64,000 bases of DNA from Candidatus Synechococcus calcipolaris G9 (lineage in GTDB: Bacteria > Cyanobacteriota > Cyanobacteriia > Thermosynechococcales > Thermosynechococcaceae), in contig NZ_JAKKUT010000002.1 of the NCBI RefSeq assembly GCF_029582805.1, positions 1,016,001 through 1,080,000 on the forward strand, given 5' to 3'. The first letter of the stretch is position 1. Each line of letters opens with the position of its first letter. A program made the position numbers and the translations under genes. A model generated the notes under the pieces. That model was not told the origin of the DNA. It did no database searches and saw only the letters and a list, made by a program, of their open reading frames with translations. This document shows, in pieces, positions 17,991-25,493 of this stretch.

Positions 17991-19319
17991 CTACGAATAC
18001 TTATTCTGAAATTGAATGCCATTATCGCCAGGATAGGGGTTTTGATGTAGGTTATATCCTTGCCAAATGTCATCCGGTATTCCTTGCAAGAAAGCCTTGC
18101 ACGTTCTCTTTACTCCTTCAATATTTTGATCGTTCAAATGATAACAGTTACTACAAACTGGACTAAACCTATAACTCTCTACATCTGAAACGTTGCTGGG
18201 TGGAAGTTGAGGTGGCGAATAAATTTGCCGATGACTACCTGTGTATTCCAGCAACAGGGACGAATAATCTCCGTTTGAACCAATTAGGTGATATATATCT
18301 CTCAAGAAATCTTGTATTGTCTTTATAACTTTTCGGAAATACTCGATAGATTTGAGAATATTATCCCTTTTTTCAGTGTCACCTTTTTGGGAAATATATT
18401 CTTCATTAACTTGATCTTCAAGAGACCGTAGTGATTTCGTTAAGCCCATAACTACAGATTCACCTAAAGCATAAGCAACCTTTTCATCATAAGCTTCTAT
18501 TTCTCGAATAGTGGCGATGAGTTTCGCTCCATAGAGAACAACCATATCAGGGGACTCTTTAAGCAAATTACCTAAAACTCCACCTGTCACACCTCCCAAA
18601 AGTGCGCCACCACCAACTACGACAACAAAGCCCCCAGCCATACCAAAGCCGCCAGCCGCTAATGCACCTCCGCCTAATGCCGCAAGAACCGAGCTAGTTG
18701 CAGCAGCACCATAAAGTCCAGCAGGTGCTAAAAGTCCAACAATTGCTGGAATTGCAAGAGGAGCCAACAAAGCAAATAAAATAATTCCTACAAGTACCCA
18801 AATAAATATATTCCCATCACTTTTAATTTTCTTGACTGCCTCTTCAAAGTAAGTCTTAATTCGTTGCGGGGAGCCACTTCTTAGTCCAAGATAGAATGCA
18901 ATACTGCTTATTGCTTTAAGCCAATGATCTTCATCAAACCACCCCCCACGATTGGGCTTTAAGTCTTTATATTTATCTTCATCAGAACTCTTCTTGATTT
19001 CCAAAGAAAAGTATGGAGTAAAAACCACTAATTCGGTCAAAATCGTTACTCTATCAATTAATTTTGATTTAGGTTCTAATAGATTCTTAGAAAAATTAAA
19101 TAATTCCTCGTCTTCCAATAATTCGAGTTTTTTACCTGCGGATTCACTAACGAAACGCTCAATTTCTACCTTCCACTTGCGTAACCACTCTCTCTTAAGC
19201 AATCGAGTATCTTGAGCTTCTTCCCTGTCAACATCTTTTTTAGTTAAGTAATACTGAAAGCTTGACATGACCAAATATTCTGGCCACTGCAATTTGAATA
19301 AGTCTTCATGCTGACTCAT
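17991..19319 (-). CDS. Gly-rich membrane protein with C-terminal Cys motif, unknown function
   Basis: A 442-aa protein that I cannot place in a named family. Residues 1-165 are charged and helical. Residues 171-250 form a long hydrophobic, Gly/Ala-rich stretch able to insert in membranes (two or more segments, GGG repeats). Residues 255-350 look helical or coiled. The tail has CxxC (389/392), Cys407 and CKAFLQGIPDDI then PYPGDNGIQF, a short module I know from many phage and accessory proteins, probably metal binding. It lies in a HIP1-free island with an LRAT-type protein that also has Gly-rich membrane repeats. A conflict or toxin role is inference only. Confidence 0.7.
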   Translation of the reverse strand: MSQHEDLFKLQWPEYLVMSSFQYYLTKKDVDREEAQDTRLLKREWLRKWKVEIERFVSESAGKKLELLEDEELFNFSKNLLEPKSKLIDRVTILTELVVFTPYFSLEIKKSSDEDKYKDLKPNRGGWFDEDHWLKAISSIAFYLGLRSGSPQRIKTYFEEAVKKIKSDGNIFIWVLVGIILFALLAPLAIPAIVGLLAPAGLYGAAATSSVLAALGGGALAAGGFGMAGGFVVVVGGGALLGGVTGGVLGNLLKESPDMVVLYGAKLIATIREIEAYDEKVAYALGESVVMGLTKSLRSLEDQVNEEYISQKGDTEKRDNILKSIEYFRKVIKTIQDFLRDIYHLIGSNGDYSSLLLEYTGSHRQIYSPPQLPPSNVSDVESYRFSPVCSNCYHLNDQNIEGVKRTCKAFLQGIPDDIWQGYNLHQNPYPGDNGIQFQNKYS

Positions 19320-19349
19320 GTTCGTACCCCAAAATTTTTGTGATTATGT

Positions 19350-19643
19350 CTAAATTGACAACATAGATAAAGATTGAAAAGCCTCCAGCATTGCCGATTC
19401 CCCACCCCAAGCCTGACGAACATCATCAGGGTCAAGAATCCGACAGTTGCCAAATACATTATTTCGTTGCAACCGCCAGCCGCCCACATTCGCAATGTTC
19501 GTCCAAAATATATGACCCCCCATTGTTGGCATCGGAATATTGGGTAACTCGCCTAACTGTTCTAACAATCGTCCAATGGCCTGGGGGTCATCTGCTAACC
19601 GAGTTAAGACTTGAATCGCTAATATTTCAGGGATTCGGTACAT
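19350..19643 (-). CDS. Hypothetical 97-aa protein
   Basis: A soluble small protein with the pattern GGWRLQRNNVFGNCRILDPDDVRQAWG, seen in short cyanobacterial hypotheticals of unknown role. It lies 30 bp upstream of the 442-aa membrane protein gene in the same direction, so the two may be cotranscribed. No domain is recognised. Confidence 0.6.
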   Translation of the reverse strand: MYRIPEILAIQVLTRLADDPQAIGRLLEQLGELPNIPMPTMGGHIFWTNIANVGGWRLQRNNVFGNCRILDPDDVRQAWGGESAMLEAFQSLSMLSI

Positions 19644-19915
19644 AATCTATGCCACCTATAAATATGGAATAATGCACTACCCCCCCCCTATCCTAGCCAG
19701 CAAATCCCAGAAAGGAGTATCGAATTAAACAAAAATCCTTAATGTGACAAAAATGTATAAAACTGTAAAACTTTTTCTTGTTTATTCATATTCGCTTACA
19801 AAAAAGAACCTGCTCTGATTCTCTTGTCAAGATGGGACAATTCAGTAATCCCCCGGTATGAGAATCTTGCAAATCGGGGAAGACTAAAGCAATACCTATT
19901 GAGGTTCATACAACG

Positions 19916-20788
19916 ATGTCTAGCTTCACCCCCAAAGTTGGCGACCATATTTACTACGGATGTGGAACACACGCCCATCACGGCATCTACTGCGGCGACT
20001 TTATGTATAAGGAACGAACATTCAAAGATGTTGTTATTCATTGCGAAGGCAAAGCAAAAGGCGGACGGATCAAAGGATTAAGCTATACCAAATTTGCAGC
20101 GGGCCATGATGTCAAATTAGTTAAGTACGCCCCAGGAGCCTGTTTTGACACCGAAACCGTTGTTAAGCGAGCCATCAGTCGTCTGGGTGAATATGGCTAT
20201 GACCTCCTGGATAACAACTGTGAACACTTTGCGACTTGGTGCAAAACGGGCAAACATAAAAGCGAACAAGTAGAACACGGGGTTGCAGTTGGGGCTGGTG
20301 CGCCATTAGCTGGAGCCGCTGTTGCTGGTAGTTTGGGAGTTGTCAGTGGGGTTGGAGCCGCTGCCGGACTGAGTGGGGCTGGAATTATGTCAGGACTCGC
20401 TACCGTTGGTGGTGTAGTTGGTGGTGGAGCCGTTGCTGGTGTTGGTGCATTGGGAGCCTTACCAGCTTTAGCGACAACAGGAATGATGTACAACGTCCTT
20501 AACGATGATGAAAGCTTACCCCAAGATGAGCGAGATGCTAGAAGTGCGGGAAGGGTTGCAACAACGGCTGGTGCGGTAGGAGGTAGTGCATTAGCTTTAG
20601 GTGCAATTGCTGGTGCTGGAACTGCTGGAGTTAGTGCAGCCGGAATTACCAGTGGTTTGGCTGCGATTGGTGGCACTGTTGGAGGAGGTATGGCGGCTGG
20701 TGTTGGTCTTACGGTTGCGGCTCCGGCTGTTGCTGCTGCTGCATTGGGTTTTGGCGTTTACAAGGCCTGGCAATGGTTAAGCGAGTAA
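19916..20788 (+). CDS. LRAT-fold (NlpC/P60-like) protein with Gly-rich membrane repeats
   Basis: A 290-aa protein. Residues 1-110 form an LRAT domain: the His of the HHGIYCGD block (residues 21-28) and the NCEHF box with catalytic Cys102. Known LRAT-fold proteins are thiol acyltransferases or lipases acting on lipids. Residues 121-285 are almost wholly Gly/Ala/Val and contain two similar units (about 147-190 and 233-280, each with SGLA then GGxxGGG), split by a charged loop with DERDAR. The tail looks membrane-inserting, so the enzyme may act on lipid in or at the membrane. It is divergent from the 442-aa gene. Confidence 0.8.
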   Translation: MSSFTPKVGDHIYYGCGTHAHHGIYCGDFMYKERTFKDVVIHCEGKAKGGRIKGLSYTKFAAGHDVKLVKYAPGACFDTETVVKRAISRLGEYGYDLLDNNCEHFATWCKTGKHKSEQVEHGVAVGAGAPLAGAAVAGSLGVVSGVGAAAGLSGAGIMSGLATVGGVVGGGAVAGVGALGALPALATTGMMYNVLNDDESLPQDERDARSAGRVATTAGAVGGSALALGAIAGAGTAGVSAAGITSGLAAIGGTVGGGMAAGVGLTVAAPAVAAAALGFGVYKAWQWLSE

Positions 20789-20789
20789 C

Positions 20790-21068
20790 TCATCCCTCTG
20801 CCCGCCGTACCCTATCCCAGGAGCTTAGTCTGTTGGGAAATAACCCTGACCAGGCCTGTAGTTCTTCAACATCTTCAAAGTTAAGTAGTGCTTTACCAAG
20901 CAAATCTAACTGCTCAGAAGATAGAGATTTAATTTGAGACTCAAGCGAAAAATCAATACTTCCCATTTTATAGCGAAGTTGACAGATAATCATTTGCGAT
21001 TCGCCTTCTCTAAAAACATCGTGGTAAAACCTTGTGTGGCTGAGGTCTTCTGCTTGTAGTCCAAGCAT
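20790..21068 (-). pseudogene. DUF4351-type nuclease C-terminal fragment, copy 1
   Basis: Starts at MLGLQAEDLSHTRFYHDV and continues into the DUF4351 core (LGKALLNFEDVEELQAW), the tail of Rpn/DUF2887-type PD-(D/E)XK proteins that promote recombination. The nuclease domain is absent. After ELQAW the frame is supplied by a 39-bp repeat (20822-20860), so the end is artificial. It is a partial duplicate of the next fragment. Confidence 0.75.
20822..20860 (+). repeat. 39-bp direct repeat, left copy
   Basis: AGCTTAGTCTGTTGGGAAAT then AACCCTGACCAGGCCTGTA. It matches 21718-21756 with about three differences. The two copies bracket most of the duplicated DUF4351 fragments. Confidence 0.8.
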
Positions 21069-21107
21069 TTTGCAAAACTGCTTACAAAAATCGAAGAGAT
21101 TTTACTG

Positions 21108-21563
21108 CTAACTTACTCTGGCTAACCAGGCCTGTAGTTCTGAAACATCTTCAAAGTGTACTATTGCTTTACCTAAGGCTTGAAGCTCCTCAGATGATAA
21201 TGCGGAAACTTGGTCTTCTAATTTAGGGGATAAGCTGCCAAACTTCTCAACCAAAAAATTCACCACAGAAAGAGTAATTCCCTGTTTAAGCACATCTTGA
21301 TAAAACCTGGTGTGGCTGAGATCTTCTGCTTGTAGTCCGAGCATTTTACGAATTCCCTCCAAATTTAGATCAGGAAACTTATTGCCTAATATAGCTTCAA
21401 TCAAACCTAGCCATTGGGTAAAATCAGGGGTGCTGGCTACAGATTGGACGAGTTTTTGAGCGGCTTCGGCGGTTTGGGAGGCTTCGATGACAATTAGCTG
21501 GAGTAACGCCAGGCCTGGGGATAAATCTGTTGCTATAAATCTGAAACCAAAAACACAAGCCTT
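21108..21563 (-). pseudogene. Rpn/DUF2887-DUF4351 nuclease fragment, copy 2
   Basis: The tail from MIEAILGNKFPDLNLEGIRK to LQAWLARVS is preceded, in the same frame and without a start codon, by SPGLALLQLIVIEASQTAEA, the middle part of this family. The frame is closed upstream by TAG at 21564. The PD-(D/E)XK catalytic part is missing. It shares a near-identical segment (MLGLQAEDLSHTRFY) with copy 1, so a tandem duplication decayed here. Confidence 0.75.
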
Positions 21564-21717
21564 CTAGCCGATTTTGGTAGGGCTATTTTCAGTATCTTGT
21601 CGAATAAAATTTTTGCCCCGCTCCCATTCGGCTTGACTCAGAAAGTTCCGTAACTTCATAATCTGCTCTCGGGCACTATCTTTTGGTTTGGTTTGAGTAT
21701 TTGTATTCAGCCCCAAA

Positions 21718-21756
21718 AGCTTAGTCCGTTGGGAAATAACCCTGACCAAGCCTGTT
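21718..21756 (+). repeat. 39-bp direct repeat, right copy
   Basis: AGCTTAGTCCGTTGGGAAAT then AACCCTGACCAAGCCTGTT, paired with 20822-20860. The region 21564-21830 around it holds an open frame but no recognisable protein. Confidence 0.8.
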
Positions 21757-21831
21757 CGGATAGACAGCACAACCTCAATACCTAGTGCTAGGGTTGACGA
21801 TACTAACGCCCTGCGATAGTATGAGCTTGTA

Positions 21832-22113
21832 ATCTTAAGTTTCAAATGTAACGAGACAAAGAAAGTCTTTGAGGGGTTTAAGTCTCGCCAGTTCCCTCCA
21901 GACATCCAGAATGTCGCCAGTCGAAAGCTCTTGATGATTCATGCTGCCGTTTCTATTGCAGACCTTAGAGTACCGCCAGGAAATCGGTTAGAAAAGCTAG
22001 TTGGTAATCGTGAAGGTCAGTACAGCATCCGTATTAACAATCAATGGAGGATTTGCTTCAACTGGACGGATGAAGGCAATGCTACTCAAGTTGAAATCGT
22101 GGACTATCACTAA
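21832..22113 (+). CDS. higB: HigB-type toxin (RelE fold), start codon unclear
   Basis: An mRNA-cleaving toxin that acts on ribosomes. Homology runs from SFKCNETKKVFEG through RLEKLVGNREGQYSIRINNQWRICF to EIVDYH, a full-length HigB. The expected start at 21832 is ATC; the codon before it is GTA and an in-frame stop lies just upstream. The first usual starts are TTG 21931 and ATG 21934, which would delete a third of the toxin. So it either uses ATC or has lost its start. TAATG overlap with higA. Confidence 0.8.
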   Translation: MLSFKCNETKKVFEGFKSRQFPPDIQNVASRKLLMIHAAVSIADLRVPPGNRLEKLVGNREGQYSIRINNQWRICFNWTDEGNATQVEIVDYH

Positions 22114-22421
22114 TGACAAAAGAACGCCTAGATAGGATTCACCCTGGCGAGATTCTAAAGTTAGAGTTTTTAGAACCTCTAGGAATTACCCCATACAAGC
22201 TAAGTAAAGACATACAGGTATCACAGACCCGGATCAGTGAAATCCTCAAGGGAAAACGCTCTATTACGGCGGATACGGCGTTACGTCTGTCCCGTTACTT
22301 TGGCACAAGCCCTGAGTTTTGGGTAAACCTACAGGCACATTATGACCTGACTCAAGCCCATGAGGACAATGCTGAAATCTATGAAAAGATTCGAGTAGCT
22401 CAATTTCCCGATGTAGCTTAA
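22113..22421 (+). CDS. higA: HigA-type antitoxin (XRE HTH)
   Basis: A 102-aa antitoxin with the HigA opening HPGEILKLEFLEPLGITPYKLS, an HTH (VSQTRISEILKGKRSIT) and the conserved SRYFGTSPEFWVNLQ. It neutralises HigB and represses the operon. The ATG overlaps the toxin stop by one base. It is intact, so it could persist alone if higB is dead. Confidence 0.92.
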   Translation: MTKERLDRIHPGEILKLEFLEPLGITPYKLSKDIQVSQTRISEILKGKRSITADTALRLSRYFGTSPEFWVNLQAHYDLTQAHEDNAEIYEKIRVAQFPDVA

Positions 22422-22434
22422 TCCTTAAGCAGTA

Positions 22435-22506
22435 AGCGGACGATGGGACTCGAACCCACGACGTTCAGCTTGGGAAGCTGACATTCTACCACTGAATTAC
22501 GTCCGC
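22435..22506 (-). tRNA. tRNA-Gly (CCC)
   Basis: Minus-strand cloverleaf with acceptor GCGGACG/CGTCCGC, discriminator T, anticodon stem TCAGC/GCTGA and loop TTCCCAA, giving anticodon CCC. It bounds the accessory island on the right, 14 bp after higA. Confidence 0.93.
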
Positions 22507-22614
22507 ACAGCTACTCAAAATCCTATCACGGAACTGGGGAGATGGGACTGGACTAAGAGAAAGCCATTCCCGCTCCCACCTTTTTGATTTTGGTGCTGAT
22601 TTCTTTCAGGGGGG

Positions 22615-23379
22615 TTATTCTTCATTCACTTTGCGACGGGTGCAGGTCGCATGTAACCATTGCCCAGCAAATAGGATCAAAAAAAGGGGGTTATTAATCA
22701 GATAACGCCCAGCGAGGCGGCGGGGTTCCTGACTCAAGCGAAAGAGCCATTCCAAGCCCAGGGCCATCATCCAGCGGGGGGCTTGGCGAACGTGGCCACT
22801 ATGAAAATTAAAGGCGGCTCCTACCCCCAACATGATCCCGTTGATCCGTTGCCGTTGCTGGTACATCCATTCTTCCTGTTTTGGACACCCCAAGCTCACA
22901 AAAATAATTTTGGCTCCAGAGGCACGAATGCGATCGCCATCGGCTTGGTATTCTTCAGGACTGAGGGGGCGAAAGGGGGGACAATGGCTACCGGCGATCG
23001 CTAAGTTAGGATAGTGGTTCAGGAGATTGATCGTCAGTTGCTCCATCACCCTGGGTTCACTGCCATATAGATAGATGGGCCACCCCCACTCCGTCACCTT
23101 GGCACAGAGAGCTAACATCAAATCCGGGCCATAGACCCGAACACTTTTTTCGTACCCCAATAGGCGTAGTCCCCAGACCAAGGGCATACCATCCGCCGTG
23201 ACCAGTTTGGCTTCATTAACCATGGTTTGAAATCTAGGCTGCCACACCCCCGTCATCACCACATGGACATTGGCCGGAATCACATAGCCCGATTCCCCTG
23301 ACTCAATCCAGGTTTTAATGCGATCGCAGGCCTGATCATAGGTCGTCAGATCAATGCGCGTACCTAAAATCTGGGGCAT
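22615..23379 (-). CDS. WecG/TagA/CpsF family glycosyltransferase
   Basis: Transfers a sugar (ManNAc or similar) to a lipid-linked precursor in polysaccharide synthesis. The family blocks are VTADGMPLVWGLR, VYGPDLML and VSLGCPKQEEWM, followed by GVGAAFNFHSG. ATG 23379 is chosen over 23415 because GAGGGGAG precedes it and the family starts there. It is 13 bp downstream of the sugar permease and last in a four-gene unit. Confidence 0.9.
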   Translation of the reverse strand: MPQILGTRIDLTTYDQACDRIKTWIESGESGYVIPANVHVVMTGVWQPRFQTMVNEAKLVTADGMPLVWGLRLLGYEKSVRVYGPDLMLALCAKVTEWGWPIYLYGSEPRVMEQLTINLLNHYPNLAIAGSHCPPFRPLSPEEYQADGDRIRASGAKIIFVSLGCPKQEEWMYQQRQRINGIMLGVGAAFNFHSGHVRQAPRWMMALGLEWLFRLSQEPRRLAGRYLINNPLFLILFAGQWLHATCTRRKVNEE

Positions 23380-23392
23380 GTATTGTCTCCCC

Positions 23393-24229
23393 TCAACCCT
23401 TGACACCACTGCCAATTTCTGAGGGAATAATATATCGCTGTAGGGCTAAGAAGACGAGTAAAACCGGCACAATGGAAATCACCGATCCAGCGGCAATTAA
23501 CCGCCAATCTAAGGAAAACATCCCGGCAAGGGTGGCCACGCCAATGGGAAGGGTATAGAGTTCCGGGCGATCCAGGACAATCAGGGGCCAGAGGAAATCA
23601 CTCCAGGCACCAATAAAGACAAAAATAGCTAGGGTAACTAGGGCTGGACGCACCGCCGGCAACATCACACACCACCAAATCCCCAGTTCTGAACAGCCAT
23701 CCAAGCGGGCCGCTTCCTCTAGTTCCTTGGGCACGCCTAAAAATGCTTGACGCAGTAGGAAAATGCCAAAGGCTGATGCGATCGCTGGAAAAATGACCCC
23801 AACATAGGTATTTCGCAGGCCCAACTGCACCGTCAAAATATAGAGGGGAATCATGACAATCTGAAAGGGAATCATAATTGTGGCCAGGATCAGGGCAAAA
23901 AGACTATCCCGACCGACAAAATTGAGCCGCGCTAAGGGATAGGCCGCCAAAGAGGAGGTGAGTAAATTGAGGGCCACCGTGAGGCTGGCCACCAGTGTAC
24001 TATTCCAGAGGTATTGGCCAAAGGGATGGGTCTGCCAAACCGTCTGAAAATTGGCCCAGGTTGGCTCTTGGGGCAGCCACTGGGGCGGAAAGGCAAAAAT
24101 ATTTTCATTGGGGGACTTAAACGCCGTACTCACTAACCAGATCAGGGGTAAAAGCATTCCCAGGGCGATCGCCAGCAGGAAGCCATAGGTGAGACCCGTC
24201 CGCAGATAACGCCCCAGAGTTGGATTCAC
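23393..24229 (-). CDS. Carbohydrate ABC permease (MalG type)
   Basis: A 278-aa inner-membrane permease with six predicted helices and the EAA loop EEAARLDGCSELGIWWCVMLP that docks the ATPase. It starts at GTG, sharing GTGA with the stop of a 40-aa ORF. Its usual partners (MalF, sugar-binding protein, ATPase) are not adjacent; instead an amino-acid type binding protein lies upstream. Confidence 0.9.
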   Translation of the reverse strand: MNPTLGRYLRTGLTYGFLLAIALGMLLPLIWLVSTAFKSPNENIFAFPPQWLPQEPTWANFQTVWQTHPFGQYLWNSTLVASLTVALNLLTSSLAAYPLARLNFVGRDSLFALILATIMIPFQIVMIPLYILTVQLGLRNTYVGVIFPAIASAFGIFLLRQAFLGVPKELEEAARLDGCSELGIWWCVMLPAVRPALVTLAIFVFIGAWSDFLWPLIVLDRPELYTLPIGVATLAGMFSLDWRLIAAGSVISIVPVLLVFLALQRYIIPSEIGSGVKG

Positions 24230-24348
24230 CGCTTTGTCCAGAGATTGGTAAACATCATCAAAAAGCCACCAATCACAATGGCGATCGCCAAGAGTCCAGC
24301 AATGAGGTCTAAATTGCCACTATCCAAGGTCAAAAGAACCATGACCAT
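24226..24348 (-). CDS. 40-aa single-helix membrane protein
   Basis: MVMVLLTLDSGNLDLIAGLL then AIAIVIGGFLMMFTNLWTKR: a short polar start, one hydrophobic helix and a basic end. The ATG overlaps the stop of the upstream binding-protein gene (TAATG) and its stop overlaps the GTG of the permease (GTGA). Such coupling on both sides strongly suggests translation. A HIP1 site lies inside. I do not recognise a family; it resembles small subunits of membrane complexes in size and shape. Confidence 0.75.
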   Translation of the reverse strand: MVMVLLTLDSGNLDLIAGLLAIAIVIGGFLMMFTNLWTKR

Positions 24349-25256
24349 TAACGGGGGGCCCGTTCAAACCCATTGAGAATGCCCTTATAGAAGTCAATAT
24401 TCAAGGCCTTGGGATAATTAATCACCCCATTGGCCCCAAACCAGCGATCGTACAATCCATTGGCCGTTGGATCATTGGCAACCACCGCTTCCATGTGGGA
24501 CAAAAGGGCCATATTCACCATATCTCGCCATAGGGATTGATTTTGTGGCACCATGCAGGCGTAGGCTTCCGCTTGAATGGGCCCGTCCGGTACAATTTTC
24601 ATCTGGGTTGCCCCCGGATTGGTTTTGAGAACGCCCTGGAGCAGGGCCCCATCACTGGCAAAGGCATCAATCTCTCCGGCCTGTAACTTGGCGATGCCAT
24701 CGGCGCGATCGCTGACGTAGACGACCGTTACTTCCGGGCGAATATTCCGCACTGCCCCTTCATTGGTCGTGCCCTGGATCACCCCCACCGTTTTGTCCCC
24801 TAGGGTAGCCGGCCCTTTAATGGCACTATTGGCAGGCACCAATAACTGGGTTCCGGTCAGGAAAAAGGGCACCGTAAAATCAACGTATCGCTCCCGCGCC
24901 CAGGTACTCGATGTGGCACCACACTCAATGTCAATCTGGCCCTCTTGCACCATGGGAATGCGGGTGCTCACATCCACGGGCTTGATTTCCAGCTTGACGG
25001 GCTTCCCTAGCTCCCGCTCTGCCCTGGCCCGAATTAGCTCTAGGATATCCACGGAATAGCCCACAAATTCGCCGTCCTTTACATAACCAAAGGGAACCGC
25101 ATCCTGGCGAGTACCCGCGGTCAAGACCCCGGTACGCCCAATTTTTTCCAAAATCGTCTCGGCCCACGCCGCCATGGGCATGGATAGGGCCAGCAGAGCC
25201 AAAACACCGGACACTGTGTAGCGACGGAAACGGGGAGAATTCAATAGAAGGCGCAT
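24348..25256 (-). CDS. Amino-acid ABC transporter substrate-binding protein (family 3)
   Basis: A periplasmic binding protein with signal peptide (LALLALSMPMAAWAE) and the SBP_bac_3 pattern: VLTAGTRQDAVPFGYVKDGEFVGYSVDI, then GATSSTWARERYVDFTVPFF. It should bind a polar amino acid for import. The start is uncertain: ATG 25256 gives a normal signal, and the frame extends to 25292. First gene of a unit that continues with the 40-aa ORF, a sugar-type permease and a glycosyltransferase, an unusual mix. Confidence 0.88.
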   Translation of the reverse strand: MRLLLNSPRFRRYTVSGVLALLALSMPMAAWAETILEKIGRTGVLTAGTRQDAVPFGYVKDGEFVGYSVDILELIRARAERELGKPVKLEIKPVDVSTRIPMVQEGQIDIECGATSSTWARERYVDFTVPFFLTGTQLLVPANSAIKGPATLGDKTVGVIQGTTNEGAVRNIRPEVTVVYVSDRADGIAKLQAGEIDAFASDGALLQGVLKTNPGATQMKIVPDGPIQAEAYACMVPQNQSLWRDMVNMALLSHMEAVVANDPTANGLYDRWFGANGVINYPKALNIDFYKGILNGFERAPR

Positions 25257-25493
25257 AGGCAAAACATCAGGGGGGTGGAAGGAGTAAAACAACTTAAAGC
25301 AAGTAAAAAAACAAGTAAAACACTTTTATTATCATGCCCAAGGGCACTCCCCTTACAGAGTATCAGAATTTTTCTCGGGGTTCGGGCGATCGCCCCTAGT
25401 TTTTCCAGTCCTTCTTCGAGGTGGGGGAATAAATATCACCAAGGTCTAGGGATGGCTGTACCTGCTACAGTAGAAGACTAACGCCCCTTCCGT

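Noticed and set aside
20197-20676. 159-aa minus frame inside the LRAT gene
   Set aside because: It is the antisense of the Gly/Ala repeats, which yields a Pro/Ala-rich artefact.
21564-21905. 113-aa minus frame next to higB
   Set aside because: Antisense to the higB N-terminus and containing the 39-bp repeat; no family match, so treated as relic sequence.
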